Below, one piece after another: positions 1-15,700 of a DNA stretch of 64,000 nucleotides. The stretch's first letter is position 1; the number at the start of each line of letters is the position of its first letter. A model generated the notes under the pieces. It was not told the DNA's origin. It saw nothing but the letters and a program-made list of their open reading frames with translations, and did not search any database. Made by a program: the position numbers and the translations under genes. Source of the DNA: Progne subis subis (lineage: Eukaryota > Chordata > Aves > Passeriformes > Hirundinidae); contig JAKJHU010000005.1 of assembly GCA_022316685.1 (NCBI GenBank), forward strand, positions 17,090,707 to 17,154,706, read 5' to 3'.

Positions 1-750
1 ATGGCTGAGGTTGAAAGGAACCCCTGGTGATCACATAGTCCAACTCCCCTGCTAAAGCAGATTCACCTACAGCAGCTTGTACAGGATCGTGGGCAGGCAG
101 GTTTTGAATATCTCCAAATAAGGAGACTCCACAACCTTTCTGGGTAGCCTTTTCCAGTGCTCTGTCACCCTCACAGTAAAGAAGTTTTTCCTCATACTCA
201 GATGGAATTTCCTATGTTTAAGTTTGTGTCCCTTGTCCTATCACTGGGCACCACTGAAGAGTCTGGTCCCATCTTCTTGACATCTGTCCTTAAGGTATTT
301 GTGCACATTGATAAGACCACTTCGTTTGTCTCTAGGCCAGTCACAGCTCTGAGAGAGATGCTTCTGTCCCCTAATCACCTTCATAGCCTTCACTTTAACT
401 CTCTCCAGTAGTTCCTTGTCTTTTTTGGACTGGGAAGCGCAGAACTGGACACAGAACTGCAGGTGCAGCCTCGTTAAGGATGAGTAGAGGGGCAGGGTCA
501 CCTGCTCTTTCTAATGCATCCCAGGATACCATTGGCCTAATTGGCCACAAGGACACACTGCTGGTTTATGGACAGCTTGCTGTCCACCAGGATCCCCCAA
601 GTCTTCTCTGAAGACTTGCTACAGGTCAGCTCCTAACTTTTACTGGTGCACAGGGTTATTCCTTGCTGGTTTTTGTTGAACATCATTGAGTTCCCCTCTG
701 CCCAGCTCTCAAGCTTGTCTAGGTCTTTCTGAGTGGCACACACACATTTG
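1..750 (-). mobile_element. CR1 LINE, 3' portion, 5'-truncated
   Basis: The + strand reads as the reverse complement of an avian CR1 3' end. It has the recognisable succession of a GGAACCCC-like start, a 'TAGTCCAACTCCCCTGCT' block, 'TTTTGAATATCTCCA', 'CTCCACAACCT', 'CAGTGCTCTGTCACC' and 'AGAAGTTTTTCCTCA'. CR1-type text continues to 'CCCAGCTCTCAAGCTTGTC' near 720. The element therefore lies on the minus strand, its 3' terminus is at or just before position 1, and it is truncated near 750. Open frames here are only CR1 remnants or shadows and do not encode an intact protein. Confidence 0.9.
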
Positions 751-3700
751 TGTGCAAGCATTTAAAAAATGTGTATACTCACGCCTAACTCATCTGTCTT
801 GTAACTGCTAATGCACAGTGACAATTCTTGGATTAGCAATGTCTGTATCTCTTAGTGCTCATAGATGTTACTTGCATGACTTCATTAACCTGGCACTGTG
901 AGCAGGGCTTGTTAAATGCATGCAGGTGTATTGGTCTGACTCCTATTTGGCTATTCCTGATCATCCTACAGCCTGGTAGCTCCTTTTAGCATTCCTTCTA
1001 CAGCTCCTGGACTTCTACAGCTCCAGCTGTGCTTTTGGTCTCTCAGCAAAAAAAGAGTTGCTTCTGTCAGATGTCCTGTGAGCTACTATAATGGGATTAA
1101 AATGACATTTTCTTCCATAAGCACCTGATTTCAGTGAGATATTATTAGTGTAATTTAGTATTAAAATTTTGAGTTTTAATTAGCATGTTGTGTGAGCATA
1201 TTTTGAGGTAAATACTAGCACTGTTGCTTGAAGGCTTTCTTTTGTTTCTCCTGTGAGACTAGGATGATGAAAGACTGTGAGACTTCTGGATTTAGCCTAT
1301 AGATAATCAGAGGAAAACAATTTGTTTGTTCACAAACTTTCCAGCAGCTCTGTAATGGATCTCTCGTGGCTGATGCATGTGACTACATTGCTCATAAATT
1401 GACCATGCTTGAGTGCACTGATGATAAAATAAATGAGTGGATTATTTTTCACAATAGGCTGTTATGACTGACAGTGATTAAATTATGAGAGAGTGCAGAA
1501 CACATTCTTTGAGTGGCTAAAAAGCATTGTCTCTTCAAAGCAGCAGAGAAAGGACATTGGGCTTCTGTGTTCCTATTCTGAAAGATTAAAGTGGTGCATA
1601 AAGGAGATGCTGAGCGCTCTTACAGAAACGTAAATTGACAAAGTCCTACTTTCAGTTTGGCTAAGTATTAGGAGGTTTGAATTGTTAGATATTAAAGACT
1701 CAGAATAGGTCTCCTGGATCATCAAGGATTGAAAATAAATGACTTCCTATTTCAAGACCTTGCAAGTACCATTTGGTTTGTTAATCCTGTTGCCTTTTAG
1801 GGAAATTGGTCCCCAAATCTCATTTGTTTGTTGTATGAAGAAAACCCAAACCACTTAACTTGTATTTAATATAGTTAGTCCAGAAATTTATAGCCATTCA
1901 TTTTTAGATCGCATTTTCTCAATTAAATTGTTTACAATTTCTTTCCACTGTAGTGTTACTATATACTTCAGATTTCCTCATCCAGTGGGTGGGGAACTCT
2001 GAAAGCTGTTGCAGTTCTTGCATTACAACAAACAAATGAGCATAATATGTGTGTGCTTACAATATGCTTTCCTTACTCTTACAGTAATATCAATTTTATT
2101 TGTAAATAAATAAGTGTGTGATAAGTAATTAATAAGTAATGTGATAGAGAATCTTCAGTAAGTCAAGCGTATTTAGAGACTTCATTAAGAATTGCTATTA
2201 ATCACCTTAAACTTCTTGAGCTCTTTTGATCTGTGCTGCCCAGCATCTTGCCTTTCTTATGCCCCTGAGAAGTGGGAGTTGTGTGGCACTGCAACGAAGT
2301 GCTCGAAGCAGAGAGGCTGCCAGCCTTGTGTAGGGCTGCTGTTGAAGTCAGTATCTTACAGTACTGAGGTGTCACGAGTGGAGAAGGGGATTACAGTAAG
2401 GAGAGGAACACTCACCTACCTGACTCTTTCTGTCTAAAGCATTTACTGTTATTGATAGATCTAATGGTTTAAAAATCTAGTTTGATATTCATGTTGGGAA
2501 AAATTCAAATTGAATTGCACATTGCCATAAAAGATGGATTAATCTGGGTGGTCCCTCTGCACTGTGCAGAGCACTAAGCCAGCTAGATCATTGATTCATT
2601 TAACTGTAACTATTTCATCTGCTAAAAACCACTAAAAATCTGAATGGGTAGGGAGAGGTCAAGAAAATACAAGCTTAAAATAAAGGGTTGCTAATGTTCA
2701 GTCTTAAATTCATTAAGTAGCTACACAGCTCCAATACAAAGGGAGTAATTTGTTTGAAGTGTTTTGGCAAGGTGGAACTACCATACACAGTCATGGACAA
2801 AGTTATTCATTTTCATTTTATGCTGCTCAGCTGCAGAGTTTGTATGAAAAGTTTCCTTGGAGGGCTCATGATCCTGAAGTAGCAAAATACATTGGATATT
2901 CATGTGGCACTTGCATGAAGGGCCCGAACTGGGAAATCAGTTTATGGTTCTTTTGAAACTCAATACTGATTATTGAGACACTTTAAGAACGGACAGTTCG
3001 GTTCCATAATATTTTAGTCATTATTTTTTATTTAATGTTTCATTCATTCATTGGTAATGTACCAATAGTATGTACATAATTTCAAGCATGAAAAGAAATC
3101 CCTGTATTTTGGGAAAAATATGGTTCAATTTAATAAACTTATCTAAGATAGGAATAAAATAATGCATATTAGAGCCTTGTTCTGTTAAAGTCTGGTTATA
3201 ACAACATGGAGATTTGGTAATATATCCTGTAGGGATCAGAACTTGCTGTATCTTTTTTGGCACTGGTGTAATCTAGGTTAAAGCTAGGGAGGGTGTGTTA
3301 CTTATATAGTAGTCATGCTTCTTGTTCATACTGGAAAAAAAATCTGTTGGCTCACTAAGACCACCTTTGAGTCAAGATTTCAGTCAAAATACTTCTGCCT
3401 AGCATTAGTCTCTTTGCCTGCTTGCCAATTACATATTTGTAGTTTCACAAAGGTAAGGAATAGAGTTTAATAAGGGAAATTAAATTCAACTGACCTTCTT
3501 TCCAATGGCTAGGTCTACACTCTTTTTGTATGTTTTCAGAAAGTATTTATCCTATGACAAAAATGGGACTGTAGCTACTGTTAATGTAGTTAAGTGAATT
3601 GGATGAGGTACCAAAAAATGCTGCAGCTTGGGGTACCAGCCCAAAGTGTAATGGCTATGTGCCAAACCAATACACTGGGTTTTACAGTTACTCCTTTTTA

Positions 3701-6700
3701 ACTGCTGTTAGTTGCTGAAGTTGTTTGGGTGTATACAGACACATACTTGCTGCTTTGAGATACTGGAGAAAAGGAGCTATGAGAACATACATTTTCTAGA
3801 GATCTGTGATTTTAAAAAGGGAAATGTTGGATAAGAAATCCATGTTTTTCAGCACTACCAGCAGTACCATGTCAAGTACTGATGCTCTTTAGTAACAACA
3901 AGTTTATGTGCTGATGGATGTGTCTGGAATAGCACTGTGAATTTGTGATATAGCATCTTCTGTCTAAAGTTGTATGTTGTTTTGTTTGGGAATTAAATGC
4001 TGCATGTTAAGAATTGATGTTTAGGAATATAGATATTTGGACACCAAACTTAAATTCAAAAAAGGAATGGCTCAAACATCAGTTGGATAAATTTATACTA
4101 TTAAAATAATCCATTGGAAGTTTCTACTACGCCTGGAAGAATTTATGATAATCTTCTTACTCTTTAGTATAGTGACAGACTATTACAGTGCCATGGCAGA
4201 GCTGTAAAGGACTGGAATTTTCTGGTAGGTGTACGAGAGATTAGGGAGTAGGAGTAGAGAAAAGGCCTTGCTGCTTTGTATACTGTGAGTTACCATATGG
4301 GTCAACCGTGTGTGTAATTGAGTATCACAACAGCAATGCCAAATATAACATTACTGCTGAAATAAATTTGTTTCAACAACCATTGCACAAAAAGAAATAG
4401 AAGCTTTTTGAGAAAAATCCTAATAATACCTGTGTGCAGGCATATGCCCAGTTTGACAGAGAAGTAAGTACTGCCAACCAATTGAAATCAGAGGATGTAT
4501 TATTCTTTAAGATAGTTTTATCATCAAATCAGTACAACCTTTGTGTTTAGAAATCCTGAGAAATAGAGCCCTTCTGCAGACTGTGCTGACCTTTTGACAT
4601 AAAAGATTTTTCTCAACCCCTTTATTGGTGGACTTGGTCAATGCATACTGGTTACAGGGCAAGTGATTAAAAGAGTAGGATAGGTAACTCAGTGAGATAC
4701 CTGTTCTAGTTGTTTAAGAAATACAGTTTCTCTGTTTCAGTACATGGTCAGTTCTAGCTCTATTTAGAACAGACCTAAAAGTTAGCATCTAACCTTGAGG
4801 GCTTTTGTTGCTTTTCCATATACAGAACTTAGGATTCCTTGTTATATTAAACTGAATACTTAAGAAAGGCTTCACTGATGTCTCAAATACAAACTTGAAA
4901 AGTCTTTAGAAGATGGCTTTATGGAGTATTGCAATCACTTCATTAATGAACCTGAAGATTTTAGCATTTTCAAACTACTTGTCAGATCTGTTTGAGCATC
5001 TATAATTGAAGCAGCCTAAAGGAATTTTTAAAACACAGCAATTCAAATTTATTTACAAAACAGCCTATTTTTTCCTCTATAAGTTTTTTATAAATGTTAG
5101 CTTTTTTTCATTAATATAGTTTTTTAATGTTGAAAACTTTTATTGGATCATTCTCAAAGTGCTCAGAGCTAGAAAAAAAACTTGCTGTAACAGAGCTTCT
5201 TAAAATTTGTTTGCATTCCTTTTATTCTTGCTGTGTTTCCTGAAGGGATTAAACACTAAGTAGAAGAAATATTGCACAGCTTCCAAGAAAATTCAGTATT
5301 CTTTCTTTTTCGGCAGGCCCATAATGCTAGGAATTAATGAAAAGACAAATGGCATCTTTCCCTCATACAGTTTTTCTTTTAATAATTGATTTTTGTTCCT
5401 GCTGGGTTTATTTTCATTTACTCATGGATATATTTATTTTCATATATCAAAGGATTACTACGGATTAGTTAGAGCCAATTCTCAAAGTAGTGTCATAGTT
5501 AAAATTGACATAAGAAAAAGACTGTGATGTTTCTATCACCTCTGCAGGAGGTCTGCAAGCAGTAAAACCTTCTTCAAGTTGAGTAATGAAGAATATGTAT
5601 TTTTGCTAAAACTTTATTCTTTAAACTGGAAAATCTACTCCTTAAATAAACACAGTTCTCCTTTAGAGTGAAGATGAGGGCTATTCTTTGTCTGCCGGGC
5701 AGATTGCAGCTCTCTGTGTATCTTAGTGTGTACTGAGATTAACGTAGGCTGTGCAGCGCAGCATGCGCTTAAACCCTGGCTCAGGTTGAGCAGTCATAAA
5801 ATGGATTGGTGACTTAGGCTATTCATCCCAGCCATGACAGTTTAAAGGAGGTCACTGGCAACGTCAACAGAGCATACAATCCTTTTCTTCTACACAGGCT
5901 TTGCCTTGCGTTTTTTGTCAGGCAGAATCAGAACTATTTAGGTCTGTCACTTTCATCTCTGTTGCTCAGGGGTTGTTCTGGAAAAGATTCCATATGAGAG
6001 GAAGTCTCGTTTTGGATACCTGTAATCCCTTCAGTTAGGGACTGACTGTGAAGGTCTTCATAGGCTATGATCAAGAACATAAACAATCCATGCTTTTCAG
6101 AACAAGATACTTTGGGAGATGTGAGCAGAAAAATCTGGTGATTTATAAGATTCTCAGATTTTATTACTGCTTTATATAAAGAGTAATTCTGTTACTTCCC
6201 CAATTATTTTGGATGTTGAAAATGCTCACTGGAATGTATATTGTGTTGCACAGAAGAAAAACTGAATGTCTTCAGCCTCCCAGGATCTCTTTGTGATATA
6301 TTGGCTGAACTGGTTTCCAGTTGCTTTGGGCAGAAAGAAAATACCAATAGTAGATACGAGTATAGTTCTCATTAAAAAATTAGCTGCAGAAAAGCATTCT
6401 TTATTTCTGAAGCTGTTTCATTCATATTATGTATTTGCCTGTGACTTAATTTGTCATTGCTTGAGTGGCTTTTAAGTACTACATTTGAAATTTGTTTTGT
6501 TTTGATCAGTTGGCAAATAAGGAGATTCACATAACTTTGTGAACAGCTTATTTTACTTGCTCTTCCGTGGTCAAGATTTGAAAGAAAAATCCAGCTTATG
6601 TATTAAATTGTTTATTATTTTTGTTCGGGTGAAGTGCTAAACTATCTGGATGTAAGCCAGGCTCTTGACACAGTTTGGCACCCTGGCTTTCTAGCAATGG

Positions 6701-9700
6701 TGGTGGAATTAAGAGTTGAAGACATAGTACTTAATTGATAATCAGGAAGATTCTAAAAAAAGTAAGTAAGATTAAGTGAAGGTACTAGAGGGGAGGGAGA
6801 AGAAAAGAGGATGAAAGAAATGCTTATACCTGAAACAAATATGAAATAAGAAGGGTTTCATCATGTTGCAAATGGTGAAGCCCAAACATCATATCTACAA
6901 ACAAGTTTGTTGCCATGTCTAGGGAATTTTAGGGGATCTGATTCCCATTACAGGATTATGGAACCGTGTGCTCCAACATAGTTCTTTCCTCACTGTTTTC
7001 ATCTAAACGTCTCTTGATCGTATGACTATAAATATATTTAAAAGGCTTAAATATTCATTTTAGTGTTGAGTAACACAAGCTGGTAATACATCTTAAGAAT
7101 AAGAAATCCATAAATAACTTTATTGAAATCTTTTTGGATAGTTTAGCATAATTTCCATTTTATGTGAATATTGTACAATATTTTGTATATTTCCCATAAT
7201 CTTTGTGGGACAAATTGGTTTTTTTTCTTTAACAATTTGAAACTCTTACTTGGAAGTCACACTAAATGTACCGTAATACCTATCTAGATATCTTAAAAGG
7301 AATGCCTTCAGTTTCATTCTCAGTTTCCCTTTTCCAGTAAGTTTAATATTTAAAATTTTTATCTCAAGTGTTACAGTGTATTCTGTAGGCATGTGCAGTC
7401 TAAAATTCATTCTCCTTTGTTGGAGAAGACAATGAAACATTGTTTTAATTGGCATGAGAAATGCTGCAGTTACTCTCTTCGGAAAGGAGACTGCATATTC
7501 TTTTTGCTTCAAGTATTGAATTGTTTCTGTGCAAATGTGGTCATAGTGATTAATGAAGTTGCAGGGAATCATGTGATGACAGCAGTACCTCATAGGAGGA
7601 ATCTGCCAACACAGAATTCTTCACCTGATAAGGATTTGGTTCATTTTGTACATAAACGTGGTGAAATCTAATTCTGTTGGATTGGAATGTATAGTTAGTA
7701 TTGTCTGTTTCCTCCAGACTTGAATTGGACTTGAGAGTTTTGGTGATATCACACAGCATGAATTAGGTTGGAAAATTCAACATCAAAATGTTGTATCTCT
7801 CGATGTGCACAGACTTTTAGCTTGTGTGATAGTTTTCAGCAGAAATTAGGCTGGGGATGCTTCTGTTCTTGTTTATAGTTTTAAAAGTAAAAAAGCTCAT
7901 TTCATAACTTTTTGTAGGTTTCATAACTCCCACATAAAGCAGTTCTGACACTCCGTACATGTAATGAAATTTTAGTGTGTATTTAGACGACCTCATAATG
8001 TAAATAGATCAAAAAGTCTTGTCTCTACTTTTTCTCTACTATGTGAACTTGGGAAGATTTTTTTTTTTTCTGAGGAAAACTAACCTTCTGCTGTGGACCA
8101 TCACCCTTATATTTTTGGAGAGAAGTGACCTCAGTTTCAACTGAAAATAAGTGAAAGGTTGTGATTTTGTCTCCTTATATGGAACAATTAGAAGTACTTG
8201 ATGTCAGTGTTTAAGAAAAGAGGCCTTGAGAACTATTTTTGTTTTGGTTCTACTACTGTCCTAGTGAGCATGCTTTGTGCATCACTTTCTCCTCATAGTG
8301 CTTGAGTTTGTCTATCTCTAAAACAATTTTTTGCTAAAATCAGAAATATTTCTTTAGATGGGTCAACTTTATAACTGCTGCAAAGCACTTAGCTCATCTT
8401 CAGATTGATATTTTACACAGGTGTTTGTTCTTGGAGGTCTTCAGCAGAAAGTAAAGGAGATATAATTCATGATCTTTTTTTAAACCAGAAACAAGCTTCC
8501 TATGTAGGAACGAGTGAGCCAAAGATGTAGTTGAATTCTTGAGGTAGTGTTCCTCTGATCTTGATGCTGAATAGAACTTAAGGACATGTAGATAAGAAGT
8601 GAGTTAATCAGAATTCTGTCATTTTATGGATTTGGAGGTACAGTAACACAGTTTTTCCAGGAAGTACAACTTTCGACTTAGTTCATTAGGCAATCCAAAG
8701 CAAGCATTTTCTTCTTAAAAATAAATACACAAAATAATTACAAGTGCAAATGAAGGAGTACTCTTGTTTAAATCTTAGAACAGAGGAGCAAGTCTTGAGA
8801 CTTGCCACAAAATTGATAATCAGGAAGTACAAAAGTAAAGAAGCTGCTCTGGAAGAGTCTTAAAAGTGATGTGGATATAGATGCTGGATCTCCAGAAGCC
8901 TAGCACTTGAAGGACCAACACTTGGAGATCCTGTGGGCTGGCCAGTAGCATCTATGATATAACTTAGCCTGTACTGGAATTCTGGTGTATTCCCACCCTG
9001 CCCCCTCCCTGGCCTCACTGCAGCTTTTTGGCTATTAGACAAATCATGACCTTCTTTCCTGTTTTGTCTTCAGCGTCTGTTTCCTGTTTTTTCCTTCCCC
9101 ACCCCATTTATTTTTTTTTTTACTCCTGACTTTCTCTCCAGTGATGTCCACTTTGTTTCATTGCTAGCTTGCTTTTTCCAATAAAAGAAAGAGCGCAAGA
9201 AAGAGTTGAGAGCTATAGCATCGGTCCTTCCCTTTGACTGAGTTTTGGTTTCTACTTTTAAATGAATTTATTAAATGTTAATTTGCATGGTATTCCTACC
9301 CTCTCCCAAAACCTAAGTCTATCACATGGATGTATCTCTCCCAGCCAGATACACTTTCTAAGTGCCAGAAGTTTTCATACAGTTTTGTTGAGGTTCTTAT
9401 GTTTAGGCAGAATTCAGAGATTAGCATGTCTCAGACTTCATCCAAACCAGAGATCCAGTTTTTGATCTCACTTTGCAAACTAATCAAGTACTCCTGATTT
9501 GTGAAAGAACATGATGTCATTTTAAACAGGACTGTGACTCTTGTCCTTTTAGTTGACATATGCTCTCTATTGCTTCCAGACACAGGAGTATGGTCGTCCA
9601 AAAACCCCAGTTGTTAACCAGTATACCATGGTCCAAAAAAAAATCAAAATCAGTTTTGTCTGTACACTTCACCAATCTTCATTTTCTCATTTCTTTATAT

Positions 9701-12700
9701 TTCAAAGTACTTAGGATTTTAAAAATCTAGACAGGACAAGGGAAACCAATGAGACTGAGCTCAAACATGATTTTGAGTTTAACATTAAATGCGTAAGAAG
9801 CATACCCATGGAGAACAGCTGGGTAAATATATTTTCAAGCATTTCTTCAGTCAGCACGTAAACTGATGAGCCCGAAAGTAAGCAAGAAACACATAAGCTG
9901 ATGCAGACTGGGAGTGTCACTCAAAGTCTTTCCAGTGCAGAGTTCATAATATCATGCTGTATGTGTTTGTGTTAATAAAATTGTAAGATGATAAATTGAT
10001 GTCATCTTGAAGCTGTGTTTGATTTGGCCTGTTTCAAAGCTTTGAAACTTTTCTGCATGTACAGAACGAGCACTGAAAGTGCAGCTTGAGAAGGCAGAAT
10101 AAAGCCTCTACTTGGCCTGAAAGCTTATTGTGACAACACACCATCCCCATTTGTATGTGGTCATTAAAAGGCTTTTCTGCAATGGGTGAGGCTGCTTTGG
10201 TAAACTGCAGTTTGTGATGTATATTCTTATATTTATATAGGAGTGTAATTAAATTTGTGGTTTGGCAGGACAACATTCTTTTTTCACTGTCCCCAGGACA
10301 GTTCTAAATACTCCTCCCCACCTTGTTCTTGGTGTTCACAAATGAATTATTCTTTTAAATCTTCCTTATCTATTGCCATTCCCTAACTCTCCAAAGAAAA
10401 CTTTGTTGAAATAGTTACTCCCTTGGGACTTTCACGCATATCCTGTTATCTGTTTTATATTACAGTCTTTCATGCTGGGAATGTCCTTACAAAAAGCACA
10501 AAACGGCTAAAGCACTTAGATGACTAATAAACATGTTAAGTGCTGACGTCCAGGCACAAAACCAGCATTATTAGCATTGTCTTTTGCCTTATTTTCTCTA
10601 TTAAACTTGTTCCTGACCTCTAGATTCAGGAATGAACTAGGCTCCTTTCACTTTGTCTCACCCAGATACGTTGCACTGGTTGCAGTGTTGTTAGTTGTGA
10701 AGCCACTGCCATGAAAAGTAGGAAACTTGTAGAAAGTTGCTCATGTTTTCATTCTTCTTATCAAATACCAGCATTCAGAAGAGCCCATGGGAGTGATGAA
10801 ATTTTGGCTGCCAGTTTTATTTGCTCAGCTAAGAGGCATCTTCACTGCTTTTTGTTGCTTGGGATTGGCAGAGCTAACTCCCACAGGAGCAATAGATGCA
10901 TACTTTTTAGAAGAGCAGTGTTATCTCTAGTTTCAATACTTCTTATACATCCAGTAAACATAAGTATGTAGGAAGTAGTTTGCAATGTTGAGCTTTATAT
11001 ATATAATCTGCTGTGCATTATAATGATTTTGAGTAGGTGGGAGACACTGAGCAAATTGGTTTTGCTTTTTCAAGGGAATGCTTCTGTTCCAGTAGCCCAT
11101 GAAAGACCCAGTTAGCTTGTGCTAGCTGCAAACATAAAAACTAAAATAATAAAACACCACCTCTCAGGTGGCTAACCTCCGAGGTTTGGGGAATGTGGGA
11201 GAACAGTCAGGGAATATTGTATAGCTTTTATTTATTGCAGCAGGAATGAGAATTACCATGGGTTTAACTATTGCACTTTTGATTTGTGGTAGTTGTTTTT
11301 GGTTTGGTTTGGGAGGTTTTCTTGTAAATTGTGTTATACAATTAATGACCTGGGTTTGCTTACTTGCATATGCATTAAGCTCTCCACAGGTTCTTCCACA
11401 GATGATTCACATGCTGGTAGCAACTTACCCAGCAAAGATACAGCTGCAACTTTCCAGCAGATGTCCAAAAATACTTAACCATATACCTTGAAACATTGCA
11501 CTTACTTTAAATTTGGACTATGCTTGTTTGAGATTAATTGCCAGGGATGTAATTTCATCAAGTATTTGAAACTGAATTTATTATTGGTAGAAAGGGTGGC
11601 AGTATCAGTTTCTGTATCACAACTTGAATCTTGATTCAGGAAAATAGATATTAAAAAAAAGCATAGTGGCCGGAGATGATTCTCCTGTTACCTGCATTAA
11701 AGGCTTTATAATTTTATTGTCACTTTTTCCAGCTCTGTTTCCCTCAGTAATGGCAAACATCTACCAGTATTGTTCAAGTGGCTTGCCGAAGAGAACTGTG
11801 CCCTCTGTGGTGCTTCTATTTGGCAATAGCAGAAATGAAATGCCTTTAAAGTGGAAATACAGAACTGATGTTGCTGCCAAAGAACTCATTTTTGTGGTTA
11901 TGTTTAGACCCTAAAGCTTTGTAAACATTTGTGGATTGAACTCTTAAGTCTTGTACGTGCCAGAGCAAACTGTCTTAATGCATTTGTCAGTTGTGTTTTG
12001 GCTATGGTTCCTAAGTTGGATGAGCTGAAATAAAAAGCTAGCAGGCATTTTGAATGTGATCTCAATATACTGCGTCCACATTTGTATGACATTCAGCCTT
12101 GATGTGCTTGTGAAAAAAATTTAATGGTTCTATCTGCTTATGAAAATTACTTTTAAATGTGTGTGTACTGGTCTCTCACTACTGAAAGCACAGACTAGTT
12201 GCTTGTCTCTTTTTTTTTTTTTTCCTGATATTGAATCCTCTTTTTGCATGCTGTTGTACACTTCCTGAACATGTGAGAGGGTAATAATTCTCTATATGAC
12301 TTCCACTGAAGGGGAAATGGATACTTGTCAAAACAATGGTGTGCATCTGGAATTTCACCATTCAGAAACTTTATTATGCTGGGGCCTTCCAGTTTGCTGT
12401 ACAAAAAATAAAATTCTCAGGTACTCGTACATTATTTTTCACCAAGCTGGCAAGTGTTTTGATTAACTATGTTATTGTAAGTGCCTTGTAAGCAAACTGC
12501 ATGCAAGAGTGAACATAAAGTTGTCAGTATAAAAAGATTATGTTTTTAATTTTGCCAATGCATTATAAATAGAAAGAATGATAGTTGGAAATGGAATTTT
12601 TTATTGTGGCATCTGCAAATCAATCTCCTCCAAATCAGAACAAGGCAAATAATTTAGAGCCCAAATGGGGTTGTCATTGTCCACCCCCACCTCCCACAGC

Positions 12701-15700
12701 TTCTTTATTAAAAACTGGAAAAAATTTTATGTTTGCCTGTGCTTTAGTGAAATTGTGTGACTGTCAGAGAACCAGCCATTTGGCAAGGTGGGATAGAGTG
12801 GAAGGATAGAAATAGAGATTGGAGGGACAGCATTGCTCAGAGCAAACGAATACTCACTGCTGGTCTTAATCTCTAAAATTGTGGTTATCATGTGGGCTTA
12901 ATGTGAACAGCCAAAACCCACTGTAAACTTGCAAAGTTGATTTTAAAAATAGGGCAGAGACTTTTCTCAAATTCTGTGTTGTTCTTAGTTTGTTGGATAG
13001 ATAATAGGAAAACAGAGCTGTCTCTTGACCCATGTTCATTTTCTGTCTGCTGGAATGAATTTGGAACTAAATCCCGTTTTTCCACTTGAGCATGTTCTTC
13101 TCTAGCAGTGTCAGGGCCTGGGTGGAGTCACTTGTTCAATACACAGCTTTTTAAAACGACTGTTGGATTCTCATCAGATTACAACATTTTTTTCAGTGCT
13201 GGGGAAGAGGACAAAGCTATCTTGATAAACAGATTATATTTGAGCATATGTACTGTTGCCAAGACAGATTTCTTGATTGAGATTAATTTGCTGTTTGAGA
13301 CTTATTTTTTTTTGCCTTGATATAGCAGTGTTTTTGTAGATGGAAAATACAGAAGGAAGAGATTTCTGTTAACTCTGGATATGGCAGAGATAGCACCAAG
13401 AGAGCTGCAGGATGTATATTTGCTTAAATGTGATCTCAATTTCCAATGTGGGCATTGCAACTTAGCTATGTGTAGTATTTATGTTCTGATTTTCCTGAAA
13501 GACTTGGGGTTGAGTTTTACGTGTTCTATTGGTGCTGTTACAAAGATGATGCAGTTTTCACTGAATTTCATTTATTTTGAAAAACAGCACTTCCCAACAT
13601 TATTTTCTTTGTTTTATTACACATTTTTAGACTGCTGCATGGTGTCAGGAGATAAATTTTAACAAAATAGCTTTTAAGAATTCTCACTGGTTTTCATGTC
13701 TTGTAGTATTTTCTTTCCTTCCTGGAGTTTTCCTTCAAGTGGCTTATCCATTAAAACTAGACATTTAAAGTTGTATATGGATTTCAGTAACGAAGTTATT
13801 CACCAGGCAAAATGGAGATGGCCTGTGCTAGGTGTTTTATGAAAAGCTGAGGCACTTGGGTGATAGGTTATGTTGTGCTGCTTTAACAGGAAAAAGGATT
13901 TCGAGAAATTGTAATGTTCCAGGATGTAATTTGAGTCTACAAAGAGTTGAGGTGACTTCCCCAGAGTTGCTTTACAGAAATTTGTCAGTATGATAGTTTT
14001 ATTGTGAAAATATTCTATCTAAAAGCACTTTGTAAGATACTCACAGATACTAACTTTGCAATTTTAGACAGAAGTAGTTTTTTCTGTCACATTCAATTTG
14101 CTGTCTGTATCCTTGATTTTTTACTTTGTCTTCACAGCAATCTTCAGAATTACACTAGTAGTTGTCTTATGTTGTTTCAGAACTACCTTATAAATTCTCG
14201 CCATCCTATGTAGGAACTTGCCGGTGTTTTTATGATGAGTCGTCTGTGTTCTGTGCATTGCAAGGAACGGTTTCACAACTAGAATTTTCTCAGTATAAAA
14301 ATGAGTTCTGGAAACTTCAGTATTTAAATAAGGACAAGAATGTGTTTGGGAGGGAAATATTACATGTTTGCAAATCATCAAGTGTATGATGGCATGGATA
14401 TAAACATGAAGGCTAATTAAATATGTGTTATTTTGAATAGTGACTCCATTATCTAGATAGAAGGATGCTTATGAGTATGGTTTGTATTAGCTCAGGGGCT
14501 GCTAGCCACTGTGATATGCCTGTAATTCCCTGGAAACCAGATTTGATAGGCATAGGATTCTTTGGGAGGTCACCATTGTGTTCCATTTCTACTCTTGGAG
14601 ATAAGCTTTGACATTATGTGAATATGTGTATGTATTTAGACACAGACGTGTTCATGTACACGTGTAACTAATTTATATTGTCATGGAGTCACGATTCACT
14701 GTCTGGCTCTAAAGTTATATTTACTAAAATATGTTATGTTAATATGTCTATGAAAGCATTCCATCACTTGTCGTAATCTGGGAATTACACTTGAAATTGG
14801 AGTATTGTTGCCGTTTAAAGTTTGACCTTTGAAATGTGCTGCTGACTTTCAGAACTATTATGGCACCATCTGCTGACCAATACACAGACTGGCAATGTCA
14901 GTTTGCTCACCTGGTTACTTCCTTGACAATGAGCTCCCAGTTCAGGAGCAAGCTGAAGCAGAATCATGAGGAGAAAGGGCAATTCTTTTATGGGCTTATA
15001 TTTGGGAAAATTTTTTACTAGGAGATATTATTACAAAGGCAATAGTCTGAATCAATACAGACTTATTGCTTAAGTTTCCTGCATGAACTGTGAAGATTTA
15101 AAAGAAGAAAATTGGGGTTTTTTTGGCTATATATGGCGTAGGATTGTTCTTGGTAGTCTGTTTTTCAATGTGTTACCTTCTAAGCCTGCAGTGAAGAGCC
15201 ATGACAGCAAGAGATCCGTCCGGGCCCCAGCTCTGGTGGTCTTGTCACAGCCTGGGAAACCAATGGACTCTGACAGGCTTCTGCCCTGTGGCTACTGCAG
15301 AGACTCGTAAAAAAGCCGAGTCTGCAATCTGTCTCTTCAGGCTCCACAGTTAACCTTGATTTTTGTGCACGGTGATCATCAGGGAAGGAGCAGACTGGAA
15401 TAGTCCTTGTCACATTCAGTGTGAATACCTAGGTTTGGGTTCAATTGCTAGAGATTGTCTTTGAGTAATCATTTAAAGATAGGTGGTTGATTTTGTATGT
15501 AGAGCACGTGTACCCATTTCCTCTGTTTTTCGGTTGTAACTTTTTTGTAATACTCACTAGTTTGCTAAACTTGATCTTTGGCTTTTGTATGATCTATTTT
15601 GTTTTTGGAATGTGCTTAAAAATGAATGTAATCCAAATTATTAGTTTCAGCTTTAAAGTATGTATGTATAAACACTTCTGTTTATTTATACATACAGAGA

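Noticed and set aside
7246..7593. 115-codon open frame on the minus strand
   Set aside because: AT-driven composition, no recognisable domain, no splice or promoter context.
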